Positions 52,773 to 63,784 of a stretch of DNA of 64,000 nucleotides are shown here, one piece after another. Below the pieces are notes generated by a model, which saw only the letters and a list, made by a program, of their open reading frames with translations, did no database searches and was not told where the DNA came from. Positions within the stretch are counted from its first letter, which is position 1; each line of letters starts with the position of its first letter. Source of the DNA: Rhabditoides inermis (lineage: Eukaryota; Nematoda; Chromadorea; Rhabditida; Rhabditidae); NCBI GenBank assembly GCA_963966185.1, contig CAWZYM010000224.1:309501-373500 (forward strand), written 5' to 3'. The position numbers were made by a program, and so were the translations under genes.

Positions 52773-53395
52773 AAGGTGATCTGCCGTCAGAGAGCTCCGA
52801 TCTGGAGGACGAGTTCGACTTGAGTGACGGAGAAGTTGATGAGCAGCAGGCCTCGTGCAGCTGTAAAGGTGAGATTACATTTCCATACAGTAATCAACCC
52901 ATGGTAACCAGGTCCCACGGTTACTGGTTAAGGAAGTGCTCAACTCCCTCCTCACTCAGAAGCCCGAATCTAAGATACTATACATCAACGGAAACAACAT
53001 TCGGCACTGTCTTATTCACGCTCAACTGCGCGTAAAGGTGCGTCGCTCCACTGTGCCCTTTCATCAGATAGAGGGCGATCAGGAGAAGACTGCCCGGTGA
53101 GACAGGCCCAGCCTGAAATGAAAAAAAAAAACGTATCAATCAATAACATTTTTGTGGTTTTAGGCAGTGGGCTCGCGACAGTTGGCAGCTCGTCAAGGAC
53201 TCGCTAGGGATTCCCGACGACCACGAACAGGGAGCTCTACAGCGATTCGTAGAGCTGTTGCTACTCGACAAGAAGAAGGACACTGCCAAGACCGGCGTCA
53301 TGGCCACACTCGGCACAGTCAAACCTCTCACACCAGGCAAGTATCGCCAGCTTGTATCAATCCCATTCACCTACAAGCAACAACGAACTCAAAAA
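52601..53395 (+). pseudogene. transposon-like gene, copy A, broken
   Basis: From the last array unit the frame runs MCSSGEVGQHG, EELDCLLDG and an acidic DLEDEFDLSDGE region, then SCSCK|GTGAGA. The next exon (acceptor TAACCAG) reads PTVTG and then TAA because 13 bases present in copy B are replaced. The following exon (from 53164, WARDSWQLVKDSLG) ends at a GC donor near 53339. Sequence then leaves the gene and enters the Tc1-like element. The remaining exons seen in copy B are missing here. Confidence 0.7.
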
Positions 53396-53474
53396 ATAAA
53401 GAAACAACATTTAAAAAATCCAAAAATTCAATTTTAACAAAGGCTAACTATACTATAAAATTATATAATGATAA

Positions 53475-54392
53475 GAAACTCTCTCAGTACTTCATTGGGT
53501 GTCCCTTGTTCACGATAACGGCCTGGCAGCGGCGGGACATCGAATCGATCAGCTTTTGGAGAGTCGCGGCACTAGTCATCCAGTTCATTGTATGCCGCAT
53601 TATGGTATTTAACGTGTTAAAAAAGCACTCCGACGCTCACGATATATCTCACCTGAAAAGTTCTGGTCGTCCTAGGACTACTACTCACATTATGGATCGA
53701 AACATTTTCCGGATCACGCGAGAAAACCCGCGGGCGTCCGCGCCGCGCACGAGATCTTTCTCAATCAATTGGAGATCGGTTTTGAGGACGCTTTCAGAGA
53801 TTCTCAAGAAGGTGGGGCCCTGGATTCGGCAGACTCATAGTCGGAACTACGTCTTTCAGCAAGACAATGACTTGAACCACTCTTCCAAGCACTTCAAGAT
53901 CGCTTTATAGAAATGTCCCATTCCGTCATTGCACCATCTTCTTTTAGAACGTGTTCAACAAGGACAAGTGAAGAGTCATGGAGTGGCCGAGCCAGTCGCT
54001 GGACCTCAACTCGATCGAGCACCTCTGGGAAGATTTCGATCGGCGGACTTGCACGGTTCGGGTCAAGAATGCAGACGAGAAGTTCGAGTTGCTTGAGCAG
54101 GAGTGGAAGAAGATCGAGCATGCGACCCTCCACAAGCTGATTAATTAATTAATTAATTTATACGGTTGCATAATAACACGTGAAAAAGAAAAAGTATGAT
54201 ACAACAAAACAAAGTTAAATGGGGAGCCACCGTTTGAAAGCAGCAGGGGAAGCCGCCCCCAGGGGAGCGGCAGACGGGGTCGTTGAGGTAAGACATCTAC
54301 TATGATACAGCGAAATGATCGATTCAATGCGCCGCCGCTGCCAGGCCGTTATCGTTAACAAGGGACACCCTACGAAGTACTGAGAGAGTTTC
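53475..54392 (+). mobile_element. Tc1/mariner-like element, degenerate
   Basis: Inverted repeats of about 60 bases bound it (GAAACTCTCTCAGTACTTC at 53475; complement ending 54392), containing CGATAACGGCCTGGCAGCGG. Inside are transposase remnants: FQQDNDLNHSSKH (second catalytic Asp region) and, in another frame, WPSQSLDLNSIEHLWED (the Glu motif), so there are frameshifts and internal loss. It carries a LINE tail near its 3' end. Confidence 0.85.
54140..54290 (-). mobile_element. LINE 3' tail nested in the Tc1-like element
   Basis: ATGGGGAGCCACCGTTTGAA and AATTTATACGG match the 3' end of the LINE at 29380-29530, preceded on the plus strand by (TTAA)n. It is a 5'-truncated insertion of about 150 bases inside the DNA transposon. 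Confidence 0.75.
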
Positions 54393-54779
54393 AGACCATT
54401 ATATCATTTTTTAGTTTAGTTAGGCTTTGTTTAAATTAGAGATTTGTAATTATTTGATGTTGTTTCTTTAGTGCTTATTTAACTTCAAGTAATCAATCAT
54501 GTAATATGAAGTCAAGGTGTTTTTGGATGCCCAATGAATGGTTTTACCCAAAAATAGTGAGTAGAACTTCTTTGGAAGTGTGGTTTGGTCACAGGAATTT
54601 TGTTGAAAACGAGAAAATGATGATTTTGTGAATACAGTAATCCGCCTACTGTAACCGAGAGATAAGAGAGGGATGAATATGGAACATGGTATTAGGTCCG
54701 AATAAAGTTCAGAAAACGGTGTGCAAAAGATGGGAGCTCTATCTTTCATTTGAATAGTTTTAGAGAGCAAAAACCAAAA

Positions 54780-55010
54780 GGTGATACCTTTTTGGCCGCC
54801 ACTTTTACTTGGAAGTACTTTTGAAAGATAATATTCGATGGGGTAGAGATAGTAAATTGCAAAATCATATCTGACAGGGTCAGAATACACAAAACCAACA
54901 AAATCAACAACGCAACATACAAAATTGTCGTTCCCGCATAATTGGCTATTCAAAATCTAGAAAGCGTGCCGAGACCATTTACGGTTTTTTGATGGCGCGA
55001 AAGTTTTTTT
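54780..55010. repeat. dispersed repeat with GCGTGCCGAGACCATTTACGG, copy 1
   Basis: The block recurs at about 62590-62810 (same orientation, part of the segmental duplication) and inverted at about 58215-58400. Features are ACATACAAAATTGTCGTTCC and CTAGAAAGCGTGCCGAGACC. Confidence 0.7.
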
Positions 55011-55360
55011 TTATCTTAGTGAAAAATATACTTCCATGAGTGATTTTGTCTTGATTTTCAAGTAATAAACATGACAATTGATGTTCGGAAGTGATAAACG
55101 CTTTGAAAATATTTGTTTAGATAGCTTGACGAGAAAACGAACAAACGAAATTATTAGGACACCAATAATAAATAAGTGTTTCAGACAGTGTTTCCCACAA
55201 GTCTGGAGAGCTCGGACGTGACTAGCCGTGCACGACCGTGGCTTTGTCGCCGCGCGGTGAGAGTGAGGCGCGGATCAAAGCACGCGCACACATGCAAAGT
55301 GAGGATACAGGGAAATGAGGTGATTAGCATCGGCGAGAGCGGCGTAAATAGCCGCTGCCG

Positions 55361-55469
55361 ATGACTGGCGGGCAACATTCTTCCCGCCAGGGAGCCAGAG
55401 AGGACGTCGTCGTCTCCATCCCTACCTCCAAGCCCCGCCCGATACTCCGGAGAAGGGACGAGATATGTG

Positions 55470-55516
<47 letters not shown>

Positions 55517-56313
55517 TCTTTTTTTCTCGTTCTTTGCCTACAACTTCTTTTTTTCAGGCCACCGCGCAAATGTCGCACGTGTAAGAAGACTACAAACGTC
55601 AACCACCACTGCACAACGTGCAATCTGCACTTCTGCCGCAAGTGCGTGGTGGACCATGTGGAGAACGAGTATTTCACGGTGCACGCCATTGAGGTAGCAC
55701 TACAACATTTCACTTCAACATTGATTACCAAAGAATATTGATTGATTATCGATAGATGATGGGTTTAGTATCAATTGGTGATGTGATAGTTTTTGCAGGT
55801 GCTCAATAAGAACCAGTTGGTATGTGTCTGCATCAGCGAACTAAGCGATGACGCCATCGACGGATCCACTGGCTACTGCTGCCGAGCAGTCGCGTGCCGG
55901 ATGTGCATGCGGAGCGTGCACCGTTTCCACCGTCACGATTCTGTGGTGTGTACTTTCTCCTTCTCTCTCGACTCTGCCATGTTAGTAAAGCAACATGTTT
56001 AGAACGAGTGTGAGGACGCCCACGGCCATGAAACCAAGACGTCTGCGAAGGTGATGCAGATGCTGTTGTGCAAGATCAAGACACTGGAGGGAGAGAAGAC
56101 TGACATCCGGGAGAAGGTGGACAAGCTGGCAGACGAGATGGATAAAAAAAAAACCAGGCGATCGCTTCTCTTCAGAGCAAGTTGGAGTACCGCAAAGTCA
56201 GACACGCCACTGCTAGAAGCCAGTTGCAAGAGGTGGAGATGCGCCTGTCTGCGTACTCAGGAGAGGCGTACCAAGAGCCACCCCTCAGTGATGAGAGCGA
56301 ACCAGATGAATAG
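55361..56313 (+). pseudogene. double B-box zinc-finger/coiled-coil gene, copy A, frameshifted
   Basis: Exons about 55361-55466, 55558-55693, 55799-55945 and 56003-56313. Exon 2 has CRTCKKTTN, then CTTCNLHFCRKC and two His, spaced as a type-1 B-box. Exon 3 ends CMRSVHRFHRHDSV, like a type-2 B-box. Exon 4 is a coiled coil (IKTLEGEKTDIREKVDKL). This is the TRIM order, without a visible RING. Two lesions: exon 1 has 5 extra bases relative to copy B, breaking phase; and a run of ten A (56144-56153) puts the next stretch out of frame. In the other frame it continues SLQSKLEYRKVRHATARS to a stop after SDESEPDE. Confidence 0.65.
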
Positions 56314-56749
56314 GCGTCTGATATTGTTTATCAGACAATTCACGTCTGCTGTCTGTGTCGTGTTACTCAATGTCTTAAAAAGTGTCTTACAACTAAAATG
56401 ACTCTCTTTTACAGCTATGTTCGTGTCAAATGGTTTTGGTGTACTTAATTATCAATTGATAAATGATAGAAATGAAATTGTTTTGTTTTTTTTTGAAACC
56501 ATTGTCTTCTCGACACAACCGGTCTCTGTGCAAAGCACAAGTGGGAAATGAGGACTGTTGATTGAGGCTATGTGTTGTTTTTTGATCCTCCGATCTCTCT
56601 CTCCCTCTCTCCCTCTCTCTTCTCGTTCTCATGAGCCATCATTTGTGCTCGTCCTCTCTAGCTGACCGGTTGCGTAGGAATGCAGGTGTATGTGGCGAGG
56701 TGACGTCCATTCTCGGGATTCGATAGATGGGGCGGTGTACGCACTGAGC

Positions 56750-56794
56750 CTGAGCGGTTGCTGATTGTATAGCTGTGACGCTCTCTCCCTCCCT

Positions 56795-56850
<56 letters not shown>

Positions 56851-56985
56851 CTGTGTGAACATCGATCGATTATCGATTGAATAGCGATTGAATAGCGATG
56901 ACGTGCACACTCCCCGATGTTAGCTGCTCGCGCGAGTGTTAAGGTACTGCGCTTACTGCGCTTACTGCCTTGCCCTTGTGCAATA
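56750..56985. repeat. CT-rich block shared with 61.9-62.1 kb
   Basis: (CCCT)n/(CT)n followed by GTGTGAACATCGATCGATTA and the region through GCGCGAGTGTTAAGGTACTG matches 61920-62090. No gene is recognised from 56.5 to 58.7 kb. Confidence 0.75.
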
Positions 56986-57280
56986 GCCGCCGTCGGCATC
57001 GGGCCTCGGAGAGGCCACCGCCGCAATCACCGCACCCCAGGCAGCATCCCGCAAAAGTGCGACCTACTGTAGCTACAGTAACTATATACTATACCGTATA
57101 CCTAAAGTAACGACGGCTGAAAGGGCGAAGACATACGGGCGGCAAGTATACGCGGGCCTGCCAGGACGCTGCTCAGTTGGTACGGGTTCTAACAGTGATC
57201 TTACCTAACGTATCCAAGATGTTCCTTCTGACTTCGCAGCGCATCTTCTCTGTGGTCTCCGCGTGGTGGAAATCGACTGT

Positions 57281-57367
57281 TATCGATTGTTATTAATTAG
57301 ATACCTATTGTTATTAATTAGATACCTATTGTTATCAATTAGATACCTATTGTTATCAATTAGATAA
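57281..57367. repeat. 22-bp minisatellite, about four units
   Basis: Tandem ATTGTTATCAATTAGATACC-type units with T/C variation. Confidence 0.85.
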
Positions 57368-58214
57368 CGATTGACGTTACGTGTTACATTACACCACGGT
57401 AGATACAGTAATCATATAGCTGCCTTCAGCTCTCGCTCGTTAATTGGAGATGTACCTGGCCACCACTACTTTGTCCTTCCACACACGACTCTCATATAGG
57501 TCAGTTTGCAACCCTGTCTCTCCCTTTCTTTCTATCCCCTTCATCCCATTGATCGAAATATTTTCGTGAGTGTGCTTGCTACGGCTACTTCTTCCTGCTT
57601 CTGGGACGATCGAAATCAAGATTCGTCAACAGAACTCATCAAGACCTCCGATAATATGAAAACTATCTATAATCTATATAAGGCATTCGCTCACACTTCA
57701 CAGCCATCGCATAACCAGAAATTTGTGGATTTTTTTTTCTCTCGAATACATTATTTTGTTTCCCTGTTGTCCGAAGTTATGACAGTGGGGTAAATGATCA
57801 AGTATAGCATATACCTATGAGAGACCGCAACTGAGTTCCACTCTTTTCACGAGAGACATTAGAGTGGTTAGGCAAAGATCAGAACCCATTGTATGGTGCG
57901 TGTTTTCATTTTGGCCAAATTTTTCGGCTTGCTTCACCACTTCACCCGCGCGGTAATGGGAGAATAAATACGCCGAGGAAAATCTGCTATACATTTCATT
58001 CAGAATACTGTATGATAACTGTCAACGACAATGTTCTCGCCGAAATATCCGGAGCTAATAAGTGCGAGCCTATTTTGGTATGTTACTGAAAATGGGTAAA
58101 GTCAAAACTCTCCCTCCGCTCTCTCTCTCATTTTTTTATCTCTATCTATCTATCTAGATTAGACATGAATGATTGTGTGAACTGAGCTTTTTTAAACTTA
58201 ATGTATTACTTTTA

Positions 58215-58400
58215 ACTAACATTTTTCAAAAAGCAAAACTTTCGCGCCAACAAGAAAACCGTATAAATGGTCTCGGCACGCTCTCTAGATTTTGAATAGT
58301 CAATTATGCGGGAACGACAATTTTGTATGTTGCGTTTTTTTTTGTTTTGTGTATTCTAACTCTCTCAGACATTTTGCAAGTGTACTTTCTCTACCTCATC
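58215..58400. repeat. dispersed repeat with GCCGAGACC, inverted copy
   Basis: Reverse complement of the 54.8- and 62.6-kb blocks, including GGTCTCGGCACGCT and GGGAACGACAATTTTGTATG. Confidence 0.7.
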
Positions 58401-58715
58401 GAATATGTCTTTATACCGTGTATTTTACGTGTCTTCATTTGTGGTACACGTTTTCTTCCGTTCTTCCGTCTTCCGGCGTCGTTTTTGCTTTTGATTGTTT
58501 TCATTTTTTCTTGTCGATCGTATGTTTTTTGTTATAAATGTTTATTTTCTAGTTTTCGTGTATCGCGAGTGGTTTATCTGTCTGTCTGTCGGCGTGTGTT
58601 TGCTCGCATCGAGGAGGATGTCTTCCCCGGTTCTCGGCGTGGCGGCCGCGTGTCGCGAGCAACAAGGTCCGTCCCCCCTCTATTTGCATATTCTGAGAGC
58701 ACACTAATCACTCTA

Positions 58716-59203
58716 ATGACCGCCACGCTACGTTTTCACTGCTACTATCAGCAACTCTACGTAGACACTGGTAACACAGCTGTAACCGGGGCGATTATTG
58801 AGATCACCATCTACCCCGTTGCAGAGCTGCAGATCCCGTGCGCGTCTCCACAGCCGAGGCACCGTGTGATGCCTCCGTTGGAGATGTCGGAGAGACGGCG
58901 TCGCACGGTGGACGAGGCAGCCGTGCGCCACGCGGTCAGCACCGCCGAGGTGTTCATCCGGTTCGTCGCAGAGGAACTCGACGTCATCGTGAGTGATAAG
59001 TATCGATTGATTCTTGATCGATTTGATTGCATTGATCTGACAAGCTCAAGGCTTGCCCACATTGATTTGTTGATTATCGATTGATTTTGCAGCGCTTCCA
59101 CATCCGTGAGTGCGGGGACAGGCTGCGCGAGTGGGCGGCCAACATCACACGTGTCGATCTAGGGCGGCTCGCCAGGATGGCCGCGCGGCTCATGAAGAAG
59201 TAG
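58716..59203 (+). CDS. unrecognised two-exon gene or 3' gene fragment
   Basis: Exon 58716-58988 (MTATLRFHCYYQQLYVDTGN; PPLEMSERRRRTVDEAAVRH; EVFIRFVAEELDVI, donor GTGAGT) joins in phase 0 to 59093-59203 (acceptor TTTTGCAG; RFHIRECGDRLREW; ends RMAARLMKK, TAG). Total 127 residues, basic and largely helical. Earlier exons may exist. It ends 23 bases before the start of segmental-duplication copy B. Confidence 0.45.
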
Positions 59204-59516
59204 GCTGTTTGCTCAAATCATGTGGCAGAACATGAAGAAAACAACTCCCTGGCATCCCCTGTGCAGCATCGATACATCCCGCCCCTCTCACCACACTACC
59301 CACCGCATATGTATGGTACGCTACAGTAATCCGACAAATAACTTCCTAATCTAACTGTAGACCGCACTCGCTCCCCGAGTCCCGATGAAGGTCCGAGCAG
59401 AATTGATCCAGTCAGGCGCCGTATGCCACACAAAACAAGTGGGTAAAACATATTTACAATACATCTTCACATAGAACAACAGACGCATATTTACAGAGTG
59501 TGACGACGACTGGGAG

Positions 59517-61709
59517 ATGTGCAGCAGCGGCGAGGTCGGCGAGGTCGGCGAGCACGGTGTAGCGGACGACGACGCTGTAACGAGGAGTTGCTCTGAGAAA
59601 CGCCTGGTCGAAGACACACTCACCTCGGAGGAGCTGGACTGCCTGTTGGACAGGGTAGATCCCTCTGCGACTCACGGCGATGATGAGAGCGACATCGCAG
59701 GTGATCTGCCGTCAGAGAGCTCCGATCTGGAGAACGAGTTCGACTTGAGTGACGGAGAAGATGATGAGCAGCAGGCGGAGCAGCAGGCAGAGCAGCAGGA
59801 GCAGCAGGCCTCGTGCAGCTGTAAAGGTGAGATTACATTTCCATACAGTAATCAACCCATGTTAACCAGGTCCCACGGTTACTGGCAAGAGAGTGAGCAA
59901 GGAAGTGCTCAACTCCCTCCTCACTCAGAAGCCCGAATCTAAGATACTATACATCAACGGAAACAACATTCGGCACTGTCTTATTCACGCTCAACTGCGC
60001 GTAAAGGTGCGTCGCTCCACTGTGCCCTTTCATCAGATAGAGGGCGATCAGGAGAAGACTGCCCGGTGAGACAGGCCCAGCCTGAAATGAAAAAAAACGT
60101 ATCAATCAATAACATTTTTGTGGTTTTAGGCAGTGGGCTCGCGACAGTTGGCAGCTCGTCAAGGACTCGCTAGGGATTCCCGACGACCACGAACAGGGAG
60201 CTCTACAGCGATTCGTAGAGCTGTTGCTACTCGACAAGAAGAAGGACACTGCCAAGACCGGCGTCATGGCCACACTCGGCACAGTCAAACCTCTCACACC
60301 AGGCAAGTATCGCCAGCTTGTATCAATCCCATTCACCTACAAGCAACAACGAACTCAAAAAAAATGAATGTACCTTTCCAGATGGTCAGGTCCGACTGTT
60401 CGCCAAAGTCGCGCTCACCGATCGCACCGCCGACACCCACAAAAATAACTTAGAAAAGTCGCTGAAGCTGAAAGGAAAGAAGATATTCGTTTCAAAGGAA
60501 CGATACGTGGAATGCAAGAAGGAATGGGGGATGGGAGCCGAATGGATAGCGGAGACTGTGGAGATGCAAGACAGTGAGTGAAATCATATTGATTACAAAC
60601 GATTGATTGATAACGAGAAAAAAAAGATGTTTTGCACAGTAGAGAGAGGTCAAGACGTTTCCCGCTGCTCGGATGACGAACGTGGCGGCAGTACTCACGG
60701 AGTGGGCTCAGCGTTCTCCTCTTCGATTGTTCCAAGACACCCGGAAGACTGGAGCAGCATTCGACGGACAGCCGTATGTAGTCGGCCGGGCAGGAGTGGA
60801 TGGTGGAGGAGGCGTGACAAAGCTGACGTTCAGCTACGTCCTGAGCGGATCTGGAAAGACTAACTCCATGTACAACAACACCATTCTTGGAGCATACGTT
60901 GGACCAGATGACAACGCTCACCTCAACGCTGCCCTCCCCGAAGTCGTACAGCAGCTGAACGGGATGAAGCATAAAGTCGATCGTCGTGGCCGAGACAACT
61001 CTCCGGACCGTCTTCCTGGGAGATCATAAATCTCAGTCTGCATGTCAAGGACACGCCGGACAAGCCTGCTCATTCCCCTGCCAGCTGTGCGAGAAGCCAC
61101 TCGATGACTTCATTGAGTTTGGCAAGCTGCTGATAGAGGACGACGTCGACATGGACAACCAACCTGGAGACGAGGACGGAATCCTGCCAAAGTCCGCGGT
61201 TTTTTCGAGACGAGGGGTGGGTGCACGACCCGGCCGTAGTGTCACTCATTTGTTCACTGACCGGTGAACCCAGATGCACGCAACGCATCAGTTCCGCGTC
61301 GCGGTTAACTCAAGCAATTTAGCAAAACTTGTGGCAGCGAAAGGAATCGAACCCGCGATGAACAGATCACTGGACGCGCTCGCTAGCCACTAAGACTTTA
61401 GAGCACATCCGCAGTCTCTCATAAATCGACAATGATGATGAGCTTCATTTTCTTTAACATGGGAGACGCAATGCGTGCGTTTAGATTCACTCAAATCAGT
61501 GAACGCGCGCCGGGCCGTGGGGTGGTCAGTCGATGCAGTGGCATCCGCGCTGGGAGGTCGTCTGCCAGGTACTTTCCTCCCTTCTCATCCTGCCGACCCT
61601 TTCAGGTGCTGCCGACGACGGGCCGGGCTGGAGCAGCGCCGACGACTACGTGCTGGAGTCGATGCTGCCTGCATGGAGAAGGAGAGGTGGGGAGGGAGGG
61701 GTACTGTAG
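59517..61709 (+). pseudogene. transposon-like gene with GVDGGGG and PCQLC motifs, copy B
   Basis: Exons 59517-59826, 59870-60065, 60130-60302 and 60382-60573 join cleanly: acidic N-terminus with Gln-rich AEQQAEQQEQQ, then NSLLTQKPESKILYINGNNI, ARDSWQLVKDSLGIPDD, VALTDRTADTHKNNLEKSLK. The third uses a GC donor (CCAG|GCAAGT). The next block holds GVDGGGGVTKLTFS and, one frame over (break near 60968), LRTVFLGDHKSQS, then GHAGQACSFPCQLCEK. A last exon (from about 61609) ends LPAWRRRGGEGGVL. 'DGGGG, then GDxK and PCxxC' resembles uncharacterised proteins multiplied in other invertebrate genomes, presumed transposon-derived. The fit is from memory of the pattern. At least one frameshift; acceptor near 60640 uncertain. 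Confidence 0.5.
61318..61405 (-). mobile_element. tRNA-like SINE head
   Basis: Reverse strand has AGTGGCTAGCGAGCG (A-box region) and GGGTTCGATTCC (B-box). It lies within the last intron of the transposon-like gene. Its body is not defined. Confidence 0.5.
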
Positions 61710-61856
61710 ATTTTAGTAGTCCGGTACCGACAGTAGAAGGCCGTGGTCGGACCCGTTGCCCCTGTCGAGGCCGCTGCTGGAGCCGCGACCGTCTCTGGAG
61801 CTGCTGTCGGAGCCGCCGCACGCCGTGGAGAAGGAAAGTTGGAGAGAGTGAGAGAG

Positions 61857-61990
61857 AGAAATAGAGAGAGAGAGAAGGAGAGGGAGAAAGAGAGGGAGAG
61901 GGAGGAGAGGAGTGGGGGTGGCCGCTCTCTCCCTCCCTCCCTCCCTCCCTCCCTCCCTCTCTCTCTCTATCTCTTTCTCTCTGTGTGAAC
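61857..61990. repeat. GA then CCCT/CT microsatellite
   Basis: GA-rich tract 61857-61915 followed by (CCCT)n and (CT)n to 61985. No gene is seen in 61.71-63.17 kb apart from listed repeats. Confidence 0.85.
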
Positions 61991-62354
61991 ATCGATCGAT
62001 TATCGATTTAATATCGATTGAATAGCGATAACGTGCACACTCCCCGATGTTAGCTGCTCGCGCGAGTGTTAAGGTACTGCGCTTACTGTAGGATACTGAA
62101 TGGACAGTACTCCTAATTTTCGTACTGCAGCTCGGTCCTTATTAGGTATACGGTACTTTGAACGTAGTAAGAAAACAAATACCAAATATATTTGAAAATG
62201 AAAAAAAAATTGAAGCACGTTCGAAAGGCGCTAGCTTTGTACTTGGATAACCGGTACCACACACTCGGGTACGGTTACGGTAGTTTGAATATCGGATACG
62301 GTCAGAATAAATACGGTAAATGATAGCAGAACTATAACTTCACGTGTGTTTGCA

Positions 62355-62412
62355 AAACACGTAAAAATCACTGCGCCGGATTCGAACTCGGGAGGCGCGA
62401 CGGTCAGACACT
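62355..62412 (-). mobile_element. tRNA-like 3' half
   Basis: Reverse strand CCCGAGTTCGAATCCGGCGC has a good B-box and T-stem, but no matching acceptor or D-arm is clear. Likely a SINE fragment. Confidence 0.4.
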
Positions 62413-63171
62413 TTATTCGACGTGGTTATGTTACGACAGAAGTTGTGTTTTTAGATAATAACTGCATAACTTTGTAAACGCGTTTATTATAATATGGCCG
62501 CTTTGCACTGGTATGAGAGAGAGCCTGTTGGCACATGTTTCCATTGAAAACATGTCAGTCCTTTTGCTCAACTGAGACAACAGTACAAACCAACTACTTT
62601 TACTTGGAAGTACTTTTGAAATATGATATTCGATGGGGTAGAGATAGTTAACTTGCAAAATCATGTCTGACAGGGTCAAAATACACAAAACCAACAAAAT
62701 CAACAACGCAACATACAATATTGTCGTTCCCGCATAATTGGCTATTTAAAATCTAGAAAGCGTGCCGAGACCATTTACGGTTTTTTTTGTTGGCGCGAAA
62801 GTTTTGTTTTTTTTTGAAAAATCATAGTGAAAAAAATACATCCATGAGTATAATACTGATTTTGTCTTGATTTTTTAAGTATTAAACATGACAATTGATG
62901 TTCGGAAGTGAGAAACGCATTGAAAATATTTGTTTAGATAGCTTGAAGAGAAAACAAACAAACAAAATTGTTAGGACACCAATAATACATACGTGTTTCA
63001 GACAGTGTTTCCCACAAGTCTGGAGAGCTCGGACGTGACTAGCCGTGCACGACCGTGGCTTTGTCGCCGCGCGGTGAGAGTGAGGCGCGGATCAAAGCAC
63101 GCGCACACATGCAAAGTGAGGATACAGGGAAATGAGGTGATTAGCATCGGCGAGAGCGGCGTAAATAGCCG

Positions 63172-63285
63172 ATGTCGATGACTTGCGGGCAACATTCTCC
63201 CCGCATGGGGGCCAGAGGGGACGTCGTCGTCTCCATCCTCCAAGCCCTGCCCGATACTCCGGAGAGGGGACGAGATATGTGGGTC

Positions 63286-63328
<43 letters not shown>

Positions 63329-63784
63329 CTTTGCCTACAACTTCTTTTTTTTTTCAGGCCACCGCGCAAATGTCGCACGTGTAAGAATACTACAAACGTC
63401 AACCACCACTGCACAACGTGCAATCTGCACTTCTGCCGCAAGTGCGTGGTGGACCATGTGGAGAACGAGTATTTCACGGAGCACGCCATTGAGGTAGCAC
63501 TACAACATTTCACTTCAACATTGATTACCAAAGAATATTGATTGATTATCGATAGATGATGGGTTTAGTATCAATTGGTGATGTGATAGTTTTTGCAGGT
63601 GCTCAATAAGAACCAGTTGGTATGCGTCTGCATCAGCGAACTAAGCGATGACGCCATCGACGGATCCACTGGCTACTGCTGCCGAGCAGTCGCGTGCCGG
63701 ATGTGCATGCGGAGCGTGCACCGTTTCCACCGTCACGATTCTGTGGTGTGTACTTTCTCCTTCTCTCTCGACTCTGCCAGATGA
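63172..63784 (+). CDS. double B-box zinc-finger gene, copy B, lacking coiled coil
   Basis: Exons 63172-63278, 63358-63493 and 63599 onward join in frame. The start gives MSMTCGQHSPRMGARGDVVV; exon 1 ends GRD plus AT, completed by G of exon 2 (Met), then PPRKCRTCKNTTN and CTTCNLHFCRKC (B-box 1). Exon 3 has CCRAVACRMCMRSVHRFHRH (B-box 2-like). A 325-base deletion relative to copy A removes the last acceptor and the coiled-coil exon, so translation runs into the former intron and stops at 63784 (TGA) after 13 residues. The frame is intact but the product is about 144 residues with zinc fingers only. It could be a functional short form or a decaying copy. Confidence 0.6.

Larger units (their letters stand above)
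51478..56520. repeat. second segmental duplication, copy A
   Basis: Starts at CAGAACATGAAGGAAACAAC and matches 59226-64000 in order: repeated exon, transposon-like gene, then the double B-box gene. Copy A carries the array expansion and a Tc1-like insertion/replacement; copy B retains more exons. Confidence 0.85.

Noticed and set aside
54468..54953. 161-codon minus-strand frame
   Set aside because: AT-rich repeat DNA with no protein-like pattern or splice context; related copies at 58.3 and 62.5 kb do not keep the frame.
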